22,092 nt of DNA from an uncultured Bacteroidales bacterium (GTDB taxonomy: Bacteria; Bacteroidota; Bacteroidia; Bacteroidales; UBA3663): assembly GCA_937899265.1 (NCBI GenBank), contig CALBPV010000099.1, forward strand, positions 1 through 22,092. The letters are read 5' to 3'. Position numbers and translations under genes: made by a program. Below the pieces are notes generated by a model. The model saw only the letters and a program-made list of their open reading frames with translations, was not told where the DNA came from and did not search any database. Positions 7,698 through 14,994 of this stretch are shown piece by piece (within the stretch, counting starts at the first letter, position 1; each line of letters begins with the position of its first letter).

Positions 7698-7733
7698 AAC
7701 TTAAAAATGTTTTTAAGAATGAGAAATCTGTTA

Positions 7734-8252
7734 TTAACCGCGGAAAACCGTTTCCATGGACACGCCGCGTGCCATGCTGATTTCACGGGCGTCACGCAAC
7801 TGCGAAAGAGCCTCGAAGGTTGCCTTCACGAGGTTGTGGGGGTTGGAAGAACCTTTCGACTTGGCAAGGATGTCCTTCACTCCTGCGCTCTCCAATACGG
7901 CACGCATGGCACCACCGGCCTTAAGACCGGTACCTGCAGAGGCGGGTTTGATGAGGATTTGGGAACCGCCGAACTTGGCAACCTGCTCGTGGGGAATAGT
8001 ACCCTTGAGCACGGGAACCTTGATAAGATTCTTCTTAGCGGCCTCTACACCCTTGGAAATGGCAGCCTGAACTTCGCCGGCCTTGCCGAGTCCGTAACCA
8101 ATCGTTCCGTTGCCGTCGCCGACAACTACGATAGCTGCGAACGTGAAAGTACGACCACCTTTGGTAACTTTCGTTACTCGGTTGAGAGCGACCAAACGGT
8201 CCTTCAACTCAATATCGTTGGCATTTTTTACTTTAATCATATTCAAAGCCAT
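7734..8252 (-). CDS. rpsE: 30S ribosomal protein S5
   Basis: Small-subunit protein at the mRNA entry side that contributes to decoding accuracy and helicase activity. The 172-residue product contains the N-terminal dsRBD-like domain (NDIELKDRLVALNRVTKVTK, GGRTFTFAAIVVVGDGNGTI) and the C-terminal domain (KPASAGTGLKAGGAMRAVLE). The loop where spectinomycin-resistance changes occur (VTKVTKGGRTF) shows no deletion. An alternative ATG four codons in would give MIKVKNA. It begins 9 nt after rplR. Confidence 0.97.
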   Translation of the reverse strand: MALNMIKVKNANDIELKDRLVALNRVTKVTKGGRTFTFAAIVVVGDGNGTIGYGLGKAGEVQAAISKGVEAAKKNLIKVPVLKGTIPHEQVAKFGGSQILIKPASAGTGLKAGGAMRAVLESAGVKDILAKSKGSSNPHNLVKATFEALSQLRDAREISMARGVSMETVFRG

Positions 8253-8261
8253 TGTTAGGGA

Positions 8262-8603
8262 TTAAAATTTGAGGCCACCCTCACGGGCTGCGTCAGCCAA
8301 AGCCTTCACGCGACCATGATAGAGGTAACCGTTACGGTCAAACACTGCCTCGGTGATGCCGGCGGCGATACACTTCTCGGCGATAGCCTTGCCAACCTGA
8401 GCAGCAATCTCTGTTTTGGTGCCACCAGTGAGACCCTTGGAAGAAGCAGAGACGATGGTCTTGCCTTCGTGGTCATTGATAGCCTGAACGTAGATACCCT
8501 TGTTAGAACGGAACACGCTCAAACGGGGACGTTGAGCTGTACCGAAGATACGCTTACGGATGCGGTGCTTAATCTTTATTCTTCTTTCTTTCTTCGTAAT
8601 CAT
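8262..8603 (-). CDS. rplR: 50S ribosomal protein L18
   Basis: 5S rRNA-binding protein of the central protuberance, working with L5. The 113-residue product has a basic N-terminus (MITKKERRIKIKHRIRKRIF), the RLSVFRSNKGIYVQAIND motif and the C-terminal GYLYHGRVKALADAAREGGL typical of L18. It lies between rplF (24 nt) and rpsE (9 nt). Confidence 0.98.
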   Translation of the reverse strand: MITKKERRIKIKHRIRKRIFGTAQRPRLSVFRSNKGIYVQAINDHEGKTIVSASSKGLTGGTKTEIAAQVGKAIAEKCIAAGITEAVFDRNGYLYHGRVKALADAAREGGLKF

Positions 8604-8627
8604 AATCTTGAATGTTTAGCGGGTTAA

Positions 8628-9182
8628 TTATTTAGCACCGGCAGACTTGCCCGACTTGCGACGGATTTGTTCGCCAACATAGAGAATACCTTTGCCCTTG
8701 TAAGGTTCAGGCATACGGAAAGAACGGAGCTTCGTGCAAACCATACCGAGGAGAGCCTTGTCGGCAGACTCAAGTGTGATTTTGGGGTTCTGGTTACGCT
8801 CGGTAACGGTGGTTACCTTGATTTCGTTGGGAAGAACCATATAGATGGCGTGAGAATAACCGAGAGAAAGCTCGAGGACATTACCGTTGTTGGATGCACG
8901 GTAGCCGACACCTACGAGTTCAAGTTCCTTCTTATAACCGGTCGAGCAACCGACAATCATATTGTTGACCAAAGAACGATAGAGTCCGTGAAGGGCACGG
9001 GACTGACGTTCGTCATCGGGACGGGAGAACTCAAGCGTGCCGTCCTTCAATTCTGCGGTGATACCGCCGGTGAGTGTCTGCGACATTTCTGCGTTCTTAC
9101 CCTTGACGGTAATCACGTTGTCCTTGATAGTGACTGTTACACCCTGGGGAACAGCGATAGGCAATTTACCAATTCTTGACAT
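8628..9182 (-). CDS. rplF: 50S ribosomal protein L6
   Basis: Large-subunit protein near the sarcin-ricin loop and factor-binding site. The 184-residue product has two repeated L6 domains, starting MSRIGKLPIAVPQGVTVTIK and ending in the conserved PEPYKGKGILYVGEQIRRKS motif. Unlike nearly all its neighbours it has a strong Shine-Dalgarno-like sequence upstream (see the separate entry). Confidence 0.98.
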   Translation of the reverse strand: MSRIGKLPIAVPQGVTVTIKDNVITVKGKNAEMSQTLTGGITAELKDGTLEFSRPDDERQSRALHGLYRSLVNNMIVGCSTGYKKELELVGVGYRASNNGNVLELSLGYSHAIYMVLPNEIKVTTVTERNQNPKITLESADKALLGMVCTKLRSFRMPEPYKGKGILYVGEQIRRKSGKSAGAK

Positions 9183-9191
9183 AGTGTTGTT

Positions 9192-9195
9192 CTCC
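9192..9195 (-). promoter_or_regulatory. Shine-Dalgarno-like GGAG before rplF
   Basis: The minus strand reads AAAGGAGAACAACACT before the rplF ATG, placing GGAG 9 nt upstream of the start. This is a well-spaced ribosome binding site in an untranslated gap. Other gene junctions here show only A/C/T-rich leaders; the GGAG before rplE lies within rplX codons. Confidence 0.6.
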
Positions 9196-9201
9196 TTTCT
9201 T

Positions 9202-9597
9202 TTAATAGATGTAGCACAAAACTTCGCCGCCTACCTTCTGGGCCGATGCTTCCTTGTCGGTCATCACGCCACGCGAGGTGGAGAGGATGGCAATGCCGAG
9301 GCCGTTGAGGACGCGGGGCATGTCCTTGTAACCGACATACTTGCGAAGACCGGGCGTAGAAACGCGGGTCAGACTCTTGATAGCACACACTTTGTTTTGA
9401 GGATCGTACTTCAAAGCAACTTTGAGAGTACCCTGAGGACCGTCTTCCACCAACTTGTAGTTGAGGATGTAGCCCTTTTCGAAGAGGATTTTGCAAATCT
9501 CCTTCTTAAGATTCGACGCGGGAACTTCGACAACGCGATGATTGGCATTGATGGCATTGCGAAGACGGGTCAAAAAATCTGCAATAGGATCTGTCAT
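9202..9597 (-). CDS. rpsH: 30S ribosomal protein S8
   Basis: Central-domain 16S rRNA-binding protein; in E. coli it also represses the spc operon by binding mRNA at rplE. The 131-residue product starts MTDPIADFLTRLRNAINANH and ends with the S8 signature STSRGVMTDKEASAQKVGGE. Its start lies 171 nt after rpsN, an unusually wide gap filled by a palindromic element, so its translation is probably not coupled to rpsN. Confidence 0.98.
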   Translation of the reverse strand: MTDPIADFLTRLRNAINANHRVVEVPASNLKKEICKILFEKGYILNYKLVEDGPQGTLKVALKYDPQNKVCAIKSLTRVSTPGLRKYVGYKDMPRVLNGLGIAILSTSRGVMTDKEASAQKVGGEVLCYIY

Positions 9598-9618
9598 TTA
9601 ATAAAGTTGTTAAATTAA

Positions 9619-9633
9619 TCCGGACTTTCCGGA
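9619..9633 (-). other. Small hairpin upstream of rpsH
   Basis: TCCGGA, a three-base loop and TCCGGA form a 6-bp stem 22 nt before the rpsH ATG. No T-run follows on the minus strand, so it is not an intrinsic terminator. It could affect access to the rpsH start or be a remnant of the neighbouring inserted element. Confidence 0.5.
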
Positions 9634-9673
9634 CAATATTTAATAATGTAATAAAATAGGGGTCTGTACCTAA

Positions 9674-9745
9674 CTCCAATGTGCCATTCTGAGGTTGACG
9701 GGGGTCTCCTTGTCGGACGGCCCGTCATTCAGGATGACACTGGAG
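9674..9745. repeat. Palindromic (REP/MITE-like) intergenic element between rpsN and rpsH
   Basis: A long imperfect inverted repeat: CTCCAATGTGCCATTCTGA on the left pairs with TCAGGATGACACTGGAG on the right, and inner TGACGGG pairs with CCCGTCA, around a roughly 20-base centre that can pair partly (GTCTCC with GGAC). It is rich in G+C beside A+T-rich flanks and encodes nothing. It resembles the dispersed palindromic repeats with CATTCTGA and TCAGGATGA arms seen in many Bacteroidota genomes. That it is a multi-copy element is inference from one copy. Confidence 0.65.
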
Positions 9746-9768
9746 ACTGGGGTTTCTCGTTATGAGGA

Positions 9769-10038
9769 TTACCAGCTTGCCTTCTTAACGCCGGGGATCA
9801 AGCCTTGGCTGGCCATCTCGCGGAAACAGATACGCGAAAGGCCGAACTGACGGATATAACCCTTGGGACGACCGGTGACTTTGCAGCGGTTGTGGAGGCG
9901 AACGGGAGAAGCATTCTTGGGAAGTGCCTGAAGGGCTTCGTAGTCGCCGGCCTTCTTGAGGGCCTCACGCTTTGCTGCATATTTGGCGACCAACTTCTGA
10001 CGTTTAACCTCGCGGGCTACCATTGATTTTTTTGCCAT
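9769..10038 (-). CDS. rpsN: 30S ribosomal protein S14, zinc-free form
   Basis: Small-subunit head protein. At 89 residues, with a single Cys in HNRCKVTGRPKGYIRQFGLSR and another in RICF, it lacks the two CXXC motifs of the short zinc-binding S14. It therefore belongs to the longer C-minus class. The basic N-terminal part (MAKKSMVAREVKRQKLVAKY) and the C-terminal GLIPGVKKASW are typical. It starts 10 nt after rplE and is followed by an unusual 171-nt gap. Confidence 0.97.
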   Translation of the reverse strand: MAKKSMVAREVKRQKLVAKYAAKREALKKAGDYEALQALPKNASPVRLHNRCKVTGRPKGYIRQFGLSRICFREMASQGLIPGVKKASW

Positions 10039-10048
10039 ACGTTATCTC

Positions 10049-10603
10049 TTATTTTTTAGCGTTTTTGAAGGGAAGACCGAATTCCTTGAGGAGAGCATAA
10101 CCTTCTTCGTCGGTGTTGGCCGAAGTGACGAAAGTGATGTTCATACCGAGGATTCGCTGGATAGAGTCGATGTTGATCTCGGGGAAGATAATCTGCTCCG
10201 TGATGCCGAGGGTGTAGTTGCCACGGCCATCGAACTTGCTCTCGATTCCGTTGAAGTCGCGGATACGGGGAAGAGCTACGCGGATGAGACGCTCAAGGAA
10301 TTCATACATCATCTCGTGACGAAGTGTAACGCGAACGCCGATGGGCATCTGCTTACGAACCTTGAACTGTGCAATATCCTTCTTGGAAACCGTAGCTACT
10401 GCCTTTTGTCCCGTGATAGCGGTAAGCTCGGCGATAGCGGTTTCGATAATCTTCTTGTCAGCGACAGCCATACCGAGGCCTTCGTTGATGACAATTTTCT
10501 CGAGGACAGGAACCTGCATGACAGTCGTATATTTGAACTGCTTCATGAGGGCAGGCACGATAGTGTCCTTATAATACTGCTTAAGTTGTGCTGTCTGTGC
10601 CAT
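10049..10603 (-). CDS. rplE: 50S ribosomal protein L5
   Basis: 5S rRNA-binding protein of the central protuberance that contacts P-site tRNA. The 184-residue product has the L5 signatures KIVINEGLGMAVADKKIIE, the FKVRKQMPIGVRVTLR loop and the C-terminal GMNITFVTSANTDEEGYALL. Its ATG overlaps the rplX stop by one base (TAATG), which implies translational coupling. A GGAG 8 nt upstream lies within the last codons of rplX and may be incidental. Confidence 0.98.
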   Translation of the reverse strand: MAQTAQLKQYYKDTIVPALMKQFKYTTVMQVPVLEKIVINEGLGMAVADKKIIETAIAELTAITGQKAVATVSKKDIAQFKVRKQMPIGVRVTLRHEMMYEFLERLIRVALPRIRDFNGIESKFDGRGNYTLGITEQIIFPEINIDSIQRILGMNITFVTSANTDEEGYALLKEFGLPFKNAKK

Positions 10604-10920
10604 TACTTAATCTCCTCTCCTGATTTTTTAGCAATACGTACTTTCTTTCCGTCAACGACCTTGATGGCAATGCGCGTACCCTTACCGCTCTTGGGGTCGA
10701 TAAGGTTGAGGTTGCTGATGTGGATGGGGGCTTCCTTCTCGAGGATACCGCCCTGGGGATTCTTTGCATTGGGTTTGGTGTGCTTCGAAACTACGTTGAT
10801 ACCCTCAACGATAGCGCGCTGCTCCTTTACGAGCACCTGGAGCACCTTACCGGTCTTACCCTTGTCCTCGCCGCGATTGACGATGACGGTATCTCCTTTT
10901 TTGATGTGTAATTTACTCAT
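10603..10920 (-). CDS. rplX: 50S ribosomal protein L24
   Basis: Assembly-initiating large-subunit protein close to the exit tunnel. The 105-residue product starts MSKLHIKKGDTVIVNRGEDK, a KOW motif, followed by GKTGKVLQVLVKEQRAIVEG and the KHTKPNAKNPQGGILEKEAP segment. It lies 20 nt after rplN and overlaps rplE by one base. Confidence 0.98.
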   Translation of the reverse strand: MSKLHIKKGDTVIVNRGEDKGKTGKVLQVLVKEQRAIVEGINVVSKHTKPNAKNPQGGILEKEAPIHISNLNLIDPKSGKGTRIAIKVVDGKKVRIAKKSGEEIK

Positions 10921-10940
10921 AATTATAGTTCAGCGTTAGT

Positions 10941-11306
10941 TTAGAGCACCTCAGGTGCCAATGAAACAATCTTCATGTTGGAAGCACGGAGCTCACGAGC
11001 TACGGGGCCGAAGATACGGCTGCCGCGCATTTCGCCTGCATTGTTCAGAAGAACGCATGCATTGTCATCGAAGCGGATGTAGCTTCCGTCGGGACGGCGC
11101 ACTTCCTTTTTGGTGCGTACGATAACGGCTTTGGAAACCGTACCCTTCTTCATGTCGGAAGAAGCGAGCACACTCTTCACTGTAACGACGATAATATCAC
11201 CTACAGATGCATATCGCCGACCTGTACCGCCGAGAACGCGGATACAAAGCACTTCACGTGCGCCGCTGTTATCAGCGACATTGAGTCTTGATTCTGTCTG
11301 TATCAT
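10941..11306 (-). CDS. rplN: 50S ribosomal protein L14
   Basis: Large-subunit protein at the subunit interface that forms bridge B8 with 16S rRNA. The 121-residue product carries MIQTESRLNVADNSGAREVL, the AVIVRTKKEVRRPDGSYIRF signature and the C-terminal GPVARELRASNMKIVSLAPE. It begins the spc-type gene group directly after rpsQ, with a 4-nt gap, so no separate promoter can fit in the junction. Confidence 0.98.
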   Translation of the reverse strand: MIQTESRLNVADNSGAREVLCIRVLGGTGRRYASVGDIIVVTVKSVLASSDMKKGTVSKAVIVRTKKEVRRPDGSYIRFDDNACVLLNNAGEMRGSRIFGPVARELRASNMKIVSLAPEVL

Positions 11307-11310
11307 AATA

Positions 11311-11568
11311 TTACTTCGCCTTTTCTGTGATTTCTACTACGCGCCAGCGTTTGGTTTTGCTCAGCGGACGAGTTTCCATCAAGAGGACGGTATCGCCCAC
11401 CTGACACTCATTCTTTTCGTCATGAGCATGGTATTTTTTTGTCTTGTTGACAAACTTACCATAAATGGGGTGTTTCTCCTTATACTTCACAGTCACAACG
11501 ACGGTTTTGTCCATCTTTGTGCTGGAGACAACTCCCATTCTAGTCTTTCTAAGATTTCTTGTTTCCAT
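11311..11568 (-). CDS. rpsQ: 30S ribosomal protein S17
   Basis: OB-fold 16S rRNA-binding protein of the 30S body. The 85-residue product has METRNLRKTRMGVVSSTKMD, the TVVVTVKYKEKHPIYGKFV strand region and the GDTVLLMETRPLSKTKRWRV motif. It follows rpmC by 40 nt and is 4 nt from rplN. Its upstream leader is A/C-rich with no Shine-Dalgarno site. Confidence 0.98.
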   Translation of the reverse strand: METRNLRKTRMGVVSSTKMDKTVVVTVKYKEKHPIYGKFVNKTKKYHAHDEKNECQVGDTVLLMETRPLSKTKRWRVVEITEKAK

Positions 11569-11608
11569 TGAAAATCTTTTGTTTTGTTGTTTTGTTTACT
11601 CGTTGAGT

Positions 11609-11815
11609 TTAGAGATCTGCCTTGGCATCTTTCTCGCGGGCATCCAACTCGGTCATCATACGGGCAATGTCGCGGCGGGTGGCCTTGATGCTCATAGGAT
11701 TGTCGAGGGGAGAGAGCGCGTGATTGAACTTCAGCTGTTCGAGGTTGGCCTTCTCTGCGGCAATACGACCCTTCAACTCATCAGTCGTAAGACTTTTGAT
11801 TTCTGCAATCTTCAT
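11609..11815 (-). CDS. rpmC: 50S ribosomal protein L29
   Basis: Small helical protein at the tunnel exit, near the docking sites of trigger factor and SRP. The 68-residue product shows the two-helix pattern: MKIAEIKSLTTDELKGRIAA, then LKFNHALSPLDNPMSIKATR and RDIARMMTELDAREKDAKAD. It lies between rplP (28 nt) and rpsQ (40 nt) in the standard order. Confidence 0.96.
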   Translation of the reverse strand: MKIAEIKSLTTDELKGRIAAEKANLEQLKFNHALSPLDNPMSIKATRRDIARMMTELDAREKDAKADL

Positions 11816-11843
11816 TGTTGTAATTGTTTTAAAGGGTTATTGA

Positions 11844-12278
11844 TTAGAGAACGACGAGTTCGGGGTCGAAGTCACGACGTACAATGAACTTGGTGAGGAC
11901 GGGGAGCTTCTGTGCACCGAGGCGGAGAGCTTCCTTGGCCACCTCAAACGGAACGCCGTCAATCTCAAAAAGGATGCGGCCGGGATTAAGGTTGCAAACC
12001 CATCCTTCCGGATCACCTTTACCTTTACCCATTCGGACGTCGGCAGGCTTACGAGTGTAAGGCTTGTCCGGGAAGACACGGCACCAAAGCTGGCCTTGAC
12101 GCTGCATATAACGAGTAATTGCGACACGAGCGGCTTCCAATTGACGCGCGTTGATATATTTATTCTCGAGCGTCTTGATTCCGAATGATCCGAAGGCGAG
12201 CTGATTGCCGCGCTGGGCATTGCCCTTCAGGCTGCATCGTTGCGTTCTGCGGAACTTTGTTCTTTTCGGCTGTAACAT
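11844..12278 (-). CDS. rplP: 50S ribosomal protein L16
   Basis: Large-subunit protein next to the A-site tRNA and 5S rRNA. The 144-residue product starts MLQPKRTKFRRTQRCSLKGN, contains FGIKTLENKYINARQLEAAR and the RVFPDKPYTRKPADVRMGKG segment, where the Arg modified by some bacterial oxygenases would lie, and ends KFIVRRDFDPELVVL. It follows rpsC by 27 nt. Confidence 0.98.
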   Translation of the reverse strand: MLQPKRTKFRRTQRCSLKGNAQRGNQLAFGSFGIKTLENKYINARQLEAARVAITRYMQRQGQLWCRVFPDKPYTRKPADVRMGKGKGDPEGWVCNLNPGRILFEIDGVPFEVAKEALRLGAQKLPVLTKFIVRRDFDPELVVL

Positions 12279-12305
12279 TTCTTAAAGCTTCTAAATCGTT
12301 AATAA

Positions 12306-13064
12306 TTACTTCTTGTTGTTTCCACGACGACGGAAACCGCCTTCGCGACGGTTGCCGCGACGATCGTTGTTACCGCCCTCACGACGCTGGCCTCCCTGCT
12401 GGTCCTTTGCCTTCGCAAAGTTGGGAGCAAGATCCTTCTTGCCATAGATTTCTCCACGGCAAATCCAAACCTTGATACCAATCAAACCTACCTTGGTGAG
12501 AGCCTCTGAGAGGCAGTAGTCGATGTCTGCACGGAATGTGTGGAGGGGTGTACGTCCCTCCTTGAACATTTCCTTGCGGCGCATTTCAGCACCGTTCAAA
12601 CGGCCGGAGCACTGAATCTTGATACCCTCGGCTCCAGCACGCATAGCGCTCTGGATAGCCATCTTGACAGCACGACGGTAAGCAACCTTACCCTCTACCT
12701 GACGGGCGATGGAATTAGCTACGATAGAAGCGTCAAGATCGGGCTTGCGCACTTCGTAGATATTGATTTGGATATCCTTCTTGGTAATGGCCTTGAGCTC
12801 CTCCTTCAACTTGTCAACCTCAGAACCGGCCTTGCCGATGATTACACCGGGACGGGCTGTGCAGATGGTGATGGTGATGAGTTTGAGAGTGCGCTCGATG
12901 ACGATGCGGCTCAAAAAAGCCTTGGCCAAACGGGTGTTGAGGTACTTGCGTATTTTCATATCCTCGACGATGGTATCGCCGACGTTGCTACCTACGAACC
13001 AGTTGGAATCCCAGCCACGGACAATGCCGAGGCGGTTGGAAATCGGAGAAATTTTCTGTCCCAT
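12306..13064 (-). CDS. rpsC: 30S ribosomal protein S3 with an Arg/Gly-rich tail
   Basis: S3 lines the mRNA entry channel and, with S4 and S5, contributes to mRNA unwinding. The 252-residue product starts MGQKISPISNRLGIVRGWDS, has a KH domain with its GxxG loop in RPGVIIGKAGSEVDKL (about residues 71-86) and the C-terminal S3 domain through GLIGIKVWICRGEIYGKK (ends near 210). Beyond it are about 40 residues, the last 29 almost only Gly, Arg, Asn, Glu and Lys with RREGG and RRGN repeats. E. coli S3 has 233 residues and no such tail. Gene order (rplV-rpsC-rplP) is normal. Confidence 0.98.
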   Translation of the reverse strand: MGQKISPISNRLGIVRGWDSNWFVGSNVGDTIVEDMKIRKYLNTRLAKAFLSRIVIERTLKLITITICTARPGVIIGKAGSEVDKLKEELKAITKKDIQINIYEVRKPDLDASIVANSIARQVEGKVAYRRAVKMAIQSAMRAGAEGIKIQCSGRLNGAEMRRKEMFKEGRTPLHTFRADIDYCLSEALTKVGLIGIKVWICRGEIYGKKDLAPNFAKAKDQQGGQRREGGNNDRRGNRREGGFRRRGNNKK

Positions 13065-13076
13065 GTTTGGCTATGC

Positions 13077-13481
13077 TTATTTTGATTCTTTATTGATTGC
13101 CTCGACCGTGATGCAAACGTGGTTGGAACGCTTGCGGATACGGTAACCGCGACCCTGTGGAGCAGGGCGGAGACGCTTGATTGTAGCACCTTCGTCAACT
13201 ACGACGGAAGCAACCTTGAGTTCACCGGCTTCGGCCTTCTTATCGTTCTTGGCCTCCCAGTTTGCAATAGCAGACTTCAGAAGGGGTTCGATACGACCGG
13301 CAGCCTCTTTGTTGGAAAAATGGAGTACGCCAAGCGCTTTGAATGCCTCCATGCCGCGAATCATATCGGCGACAAGGCGCATCTTGCGAGGAGACGTAGG
13401 AATATTGTTCAGCTTCGCAAAATAGGTATTCTTACGAACTTCCTTCAGCTTATTGGCAGAGTTCTGTTTTCTGTTTGCCAT
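13077..13481 (-). CDS. rplV: 50S ribosomal protein L22
   Basis: Large-subunit protein whose beta-hairpin lines the exit tunnel near the macrolide site. The 134-residue product has the core KLNNIPTSPRKMRLVADMIR and the hairpin region GATIKRLRPAPQGRGYRIRK followed by RSNHVCITVEAINKESK. No deletion of the hairpin type linked to macrolide resistance is apparent. It lies between rpsS and rpsC (12 nt). Confidence 0.98.
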   Translation of the reverse strand: MANRKQNSANKLKEVRKNTYFAKLNNIPTSPRKMRLVADMIRGMEAFKALGVLHFSNKEAAGRIEPLLKSAIANWEAKNDKKAEAGELKVASVVVDEGATIKRLRPAPQGRGYRIRKRSNHVCITVEAINKESK

Positions 13482-13512
13482 AATTCTTAATTAGTTATGT
13501 AAGACCCTATAT

Positions 13513-13776
13513 TTATCGATTTCCTGAATGTCCACGGAAGGTACGAGTCATGGAGAACTCTCCGAGCTTGTGACCTACCATGTTCTCCGTGATGTACACG
13601 GGGACGAATTTATTACCGTTGTGAACAGCGATCGTATGACCTACGAAGTCAGGTGAGATCATCGATGCACGAGACCAGGTCTTGATGACCGACTTCTTGC
13701 CGCTTTCGTTCATGGCAAGAATCTTCTTCTCGAGCTTAACGCTAATGTACGGGCCTTTTTTAAGGGAACGACTCAT
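13513..13776 (-). CDS. rpsS: 30S ribosomal protein S19
   Basis: Small-subunit head protein that pairs with S13 and touches the A-site tRNA and intersubunit bridge. The 87-residue product starts MSRSLKKGPYISVKLEKKIL, contains SVIKTWSRASMISPDFVGHT and VPVYITENMVGHKLGEFSMT, and ends RTFRGHSGNR. It follows rplB by 27 nt. Confidence 0.98.
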   Translation of the reverse strand: MSRSLKKGPYISVKLEKKILAMNESGKKSVIKTWSRASMISPDFVGHTIAVHNGNKFVPVYITENMVGHKLGEFSMTRTFRGHSGNR

Positions 13777-13803
13777 ATTATTAAATACGTTTTACTTCAA
13801 AAT

Positions 13804-14634
13804 TTATTTCTTGGAACTCGCTCTTTCGATAATATACTTATTCGAAGGCTTCTTGGGTGAACGCGTCTTGAGACCCTTGGCGTAGAGACCCTTACGTGAA
13901 CGGGGATGACCGCCTGACTGACGACCTTCACCACCACCCATCGGGTGATCGACAGGGTTCATAACGACACCGCGGTTGTGGGGACGACGACCCAACCAAC
14001 GAGAGCGACCGGCCTTGCCGCTCTTCTCGAGGGCGTGGTCGGAGTTGCCTACGCTACCTACCGTTGCCATGCATGCTGCAAGGATGCGACGGGTCTCGCC
14101 CGAGGGGAGTTTTACGATAGCATAGTCACCTTCTTTTGAAGTAAGCTGAGCAAAAACACCGGCCGAGCGAACCAGGCTTGCGCCCTGTCCGGGACGGAGC
14201 TCGATGTTGTGGATGACGGTACCTACGGGAATCTTAGCCAAGGGGAGGGCATTTCCCACTTCGGGCAGAGCGTCATTTCCCGACATAACCTGCTGGCCTA
14301 CGGTAAGACCGTTGGGAGCAAGAATATATCGTTTCTCACCATCTACGTAATAGAGCAAAGCAATACGGGCAGAACGGTTGGGATCATACTCGATGCTCTT
14401 CACTGTAGCGGGGACACCGTTTTTATTGCGCTTGAAGTCGATGTCACGGAAGGCCTGCTTGTGGCCACCGCCAATATAGCGCATTGTCAAACGACCTTGG
14501 TTGTTACGACCACCGGTCTTGCGCTTACCGAACGTCAAGGATTTCTCTGGTACGTGTGCAGTGAGTTCTTCGAACGTACCAATAACTTTTCCTCTTTGCC
14601 CCGGTGTAACGGGCTTGAATTTCTTTACTGCCAT
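13804..14634 (-). CDS. rplB: 50S ribosomal protein L2
   Basis: Core large-subunit protein needed for subunit association and near the peptidyl-transferase centre. The 276-residue product starts MAVKKFKPVTPGQRGKVIGT, has the RNA-binding domain (GGRNNQGRLTMRYIGGGHKQ) and the C-terminal NPVDHPMGGGEGRQSGGHPR motif with the highly conserved His (H230). Length is normal. It begins 5 nt after rplW. Confidence 0.98.
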   Translation of the reverse strand: MAVKKFKPVTPGQRGKVIGTFEELTAHVPEKSLTFGKRKTGGRNNQGRLTMRYIGGGHKQAFRDIDFKRNKNGVPATVKSIEYDPNRSARIALLYYVDGEKRYILAPNGLTVGQQVMSGNDALPEVGNALPLAKIPVGTVIHNIELRPGQGASLVRSAGVFAQLTSKEGDYAIVKLPSGETRRILAACMATVGSVGNSDHALEKSGKAGRSRWLGRRPHNRGVVMNPVDHPMGGGEGRQSGGHPRSRKGLYAKGLKTRSPKKPSNKYIIERASSKK

Positions 14635-14639
14635 TTGTA

Positions 14640-14975
14640 TTAATTGATGTTGCTATAGAAATCAATTTCCTGACCTTCTGCGAGGGTTACGAAAGCCTTC
14701 TTGAAATCGGAAGTCTTTCCCACGATGAGGCCTTTCTTCGTGAAGCGGCTCTTGGTCTTGCCAAGGAAGTTGGCGGTGTTGACAGAGACCACCTTCACAC
14801 TGAATTTCTCTTCAACGGCCTTCTTGATCTGGAGCTTGTTAGCGTTGGGATCAACATAGAAGCCGTACACGCGATTTACGGGGGCGCTGCCGTCCTTCTT
14901 CTTGCGTGCTTCAGATGACTTCTCCGTCAGGTTGGTCATCTTCTCAGTTACGATGGGGCGAATAATAATTGCCAT
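14640..14975 (-). CDS. rplW: 50S ribosomal protein L23
   Basis: Exit-site protein that docks trigger factor and SRP. The 111-residue product starts MAIIIRPIVTEKMTNLTEKS and keeps the YGFYVDPNANKLQIKKAVEE and FSVKVVSVNTANFLGKTKSR motifs. A short insertion (about residues 19-33, EKSSEARKKKDGSAP) lengthens the loop between the first helix and strand compared with E. coli. It lies between rplD (19 nt) and rplB (5 nt). Confidence 0.97.
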   Translation of the reverse strand: MAIIIRPIVTEKMTNLTEKSSEARKKKDGSAPVNRVYGFYVDPNANKLQIKKAVEEKFSVKVVSVNTANFLGKTKSRFTKKGLIVGKTSDFKKAFVTLAEGQEIDFYSNIN

Positions 14976-14994
14976 TGTTCTTGAATTTTGACTT

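Noticed and set aside
10612..10615. Shine-Dalgarno site for rplE (GGAG 8 nt upstream)
   Set aside because: It falls in the Gly-Glu-Glu codons at the end of rplX, and rplE already overlaps the rplX stop by one base, so coupling explains its translation.
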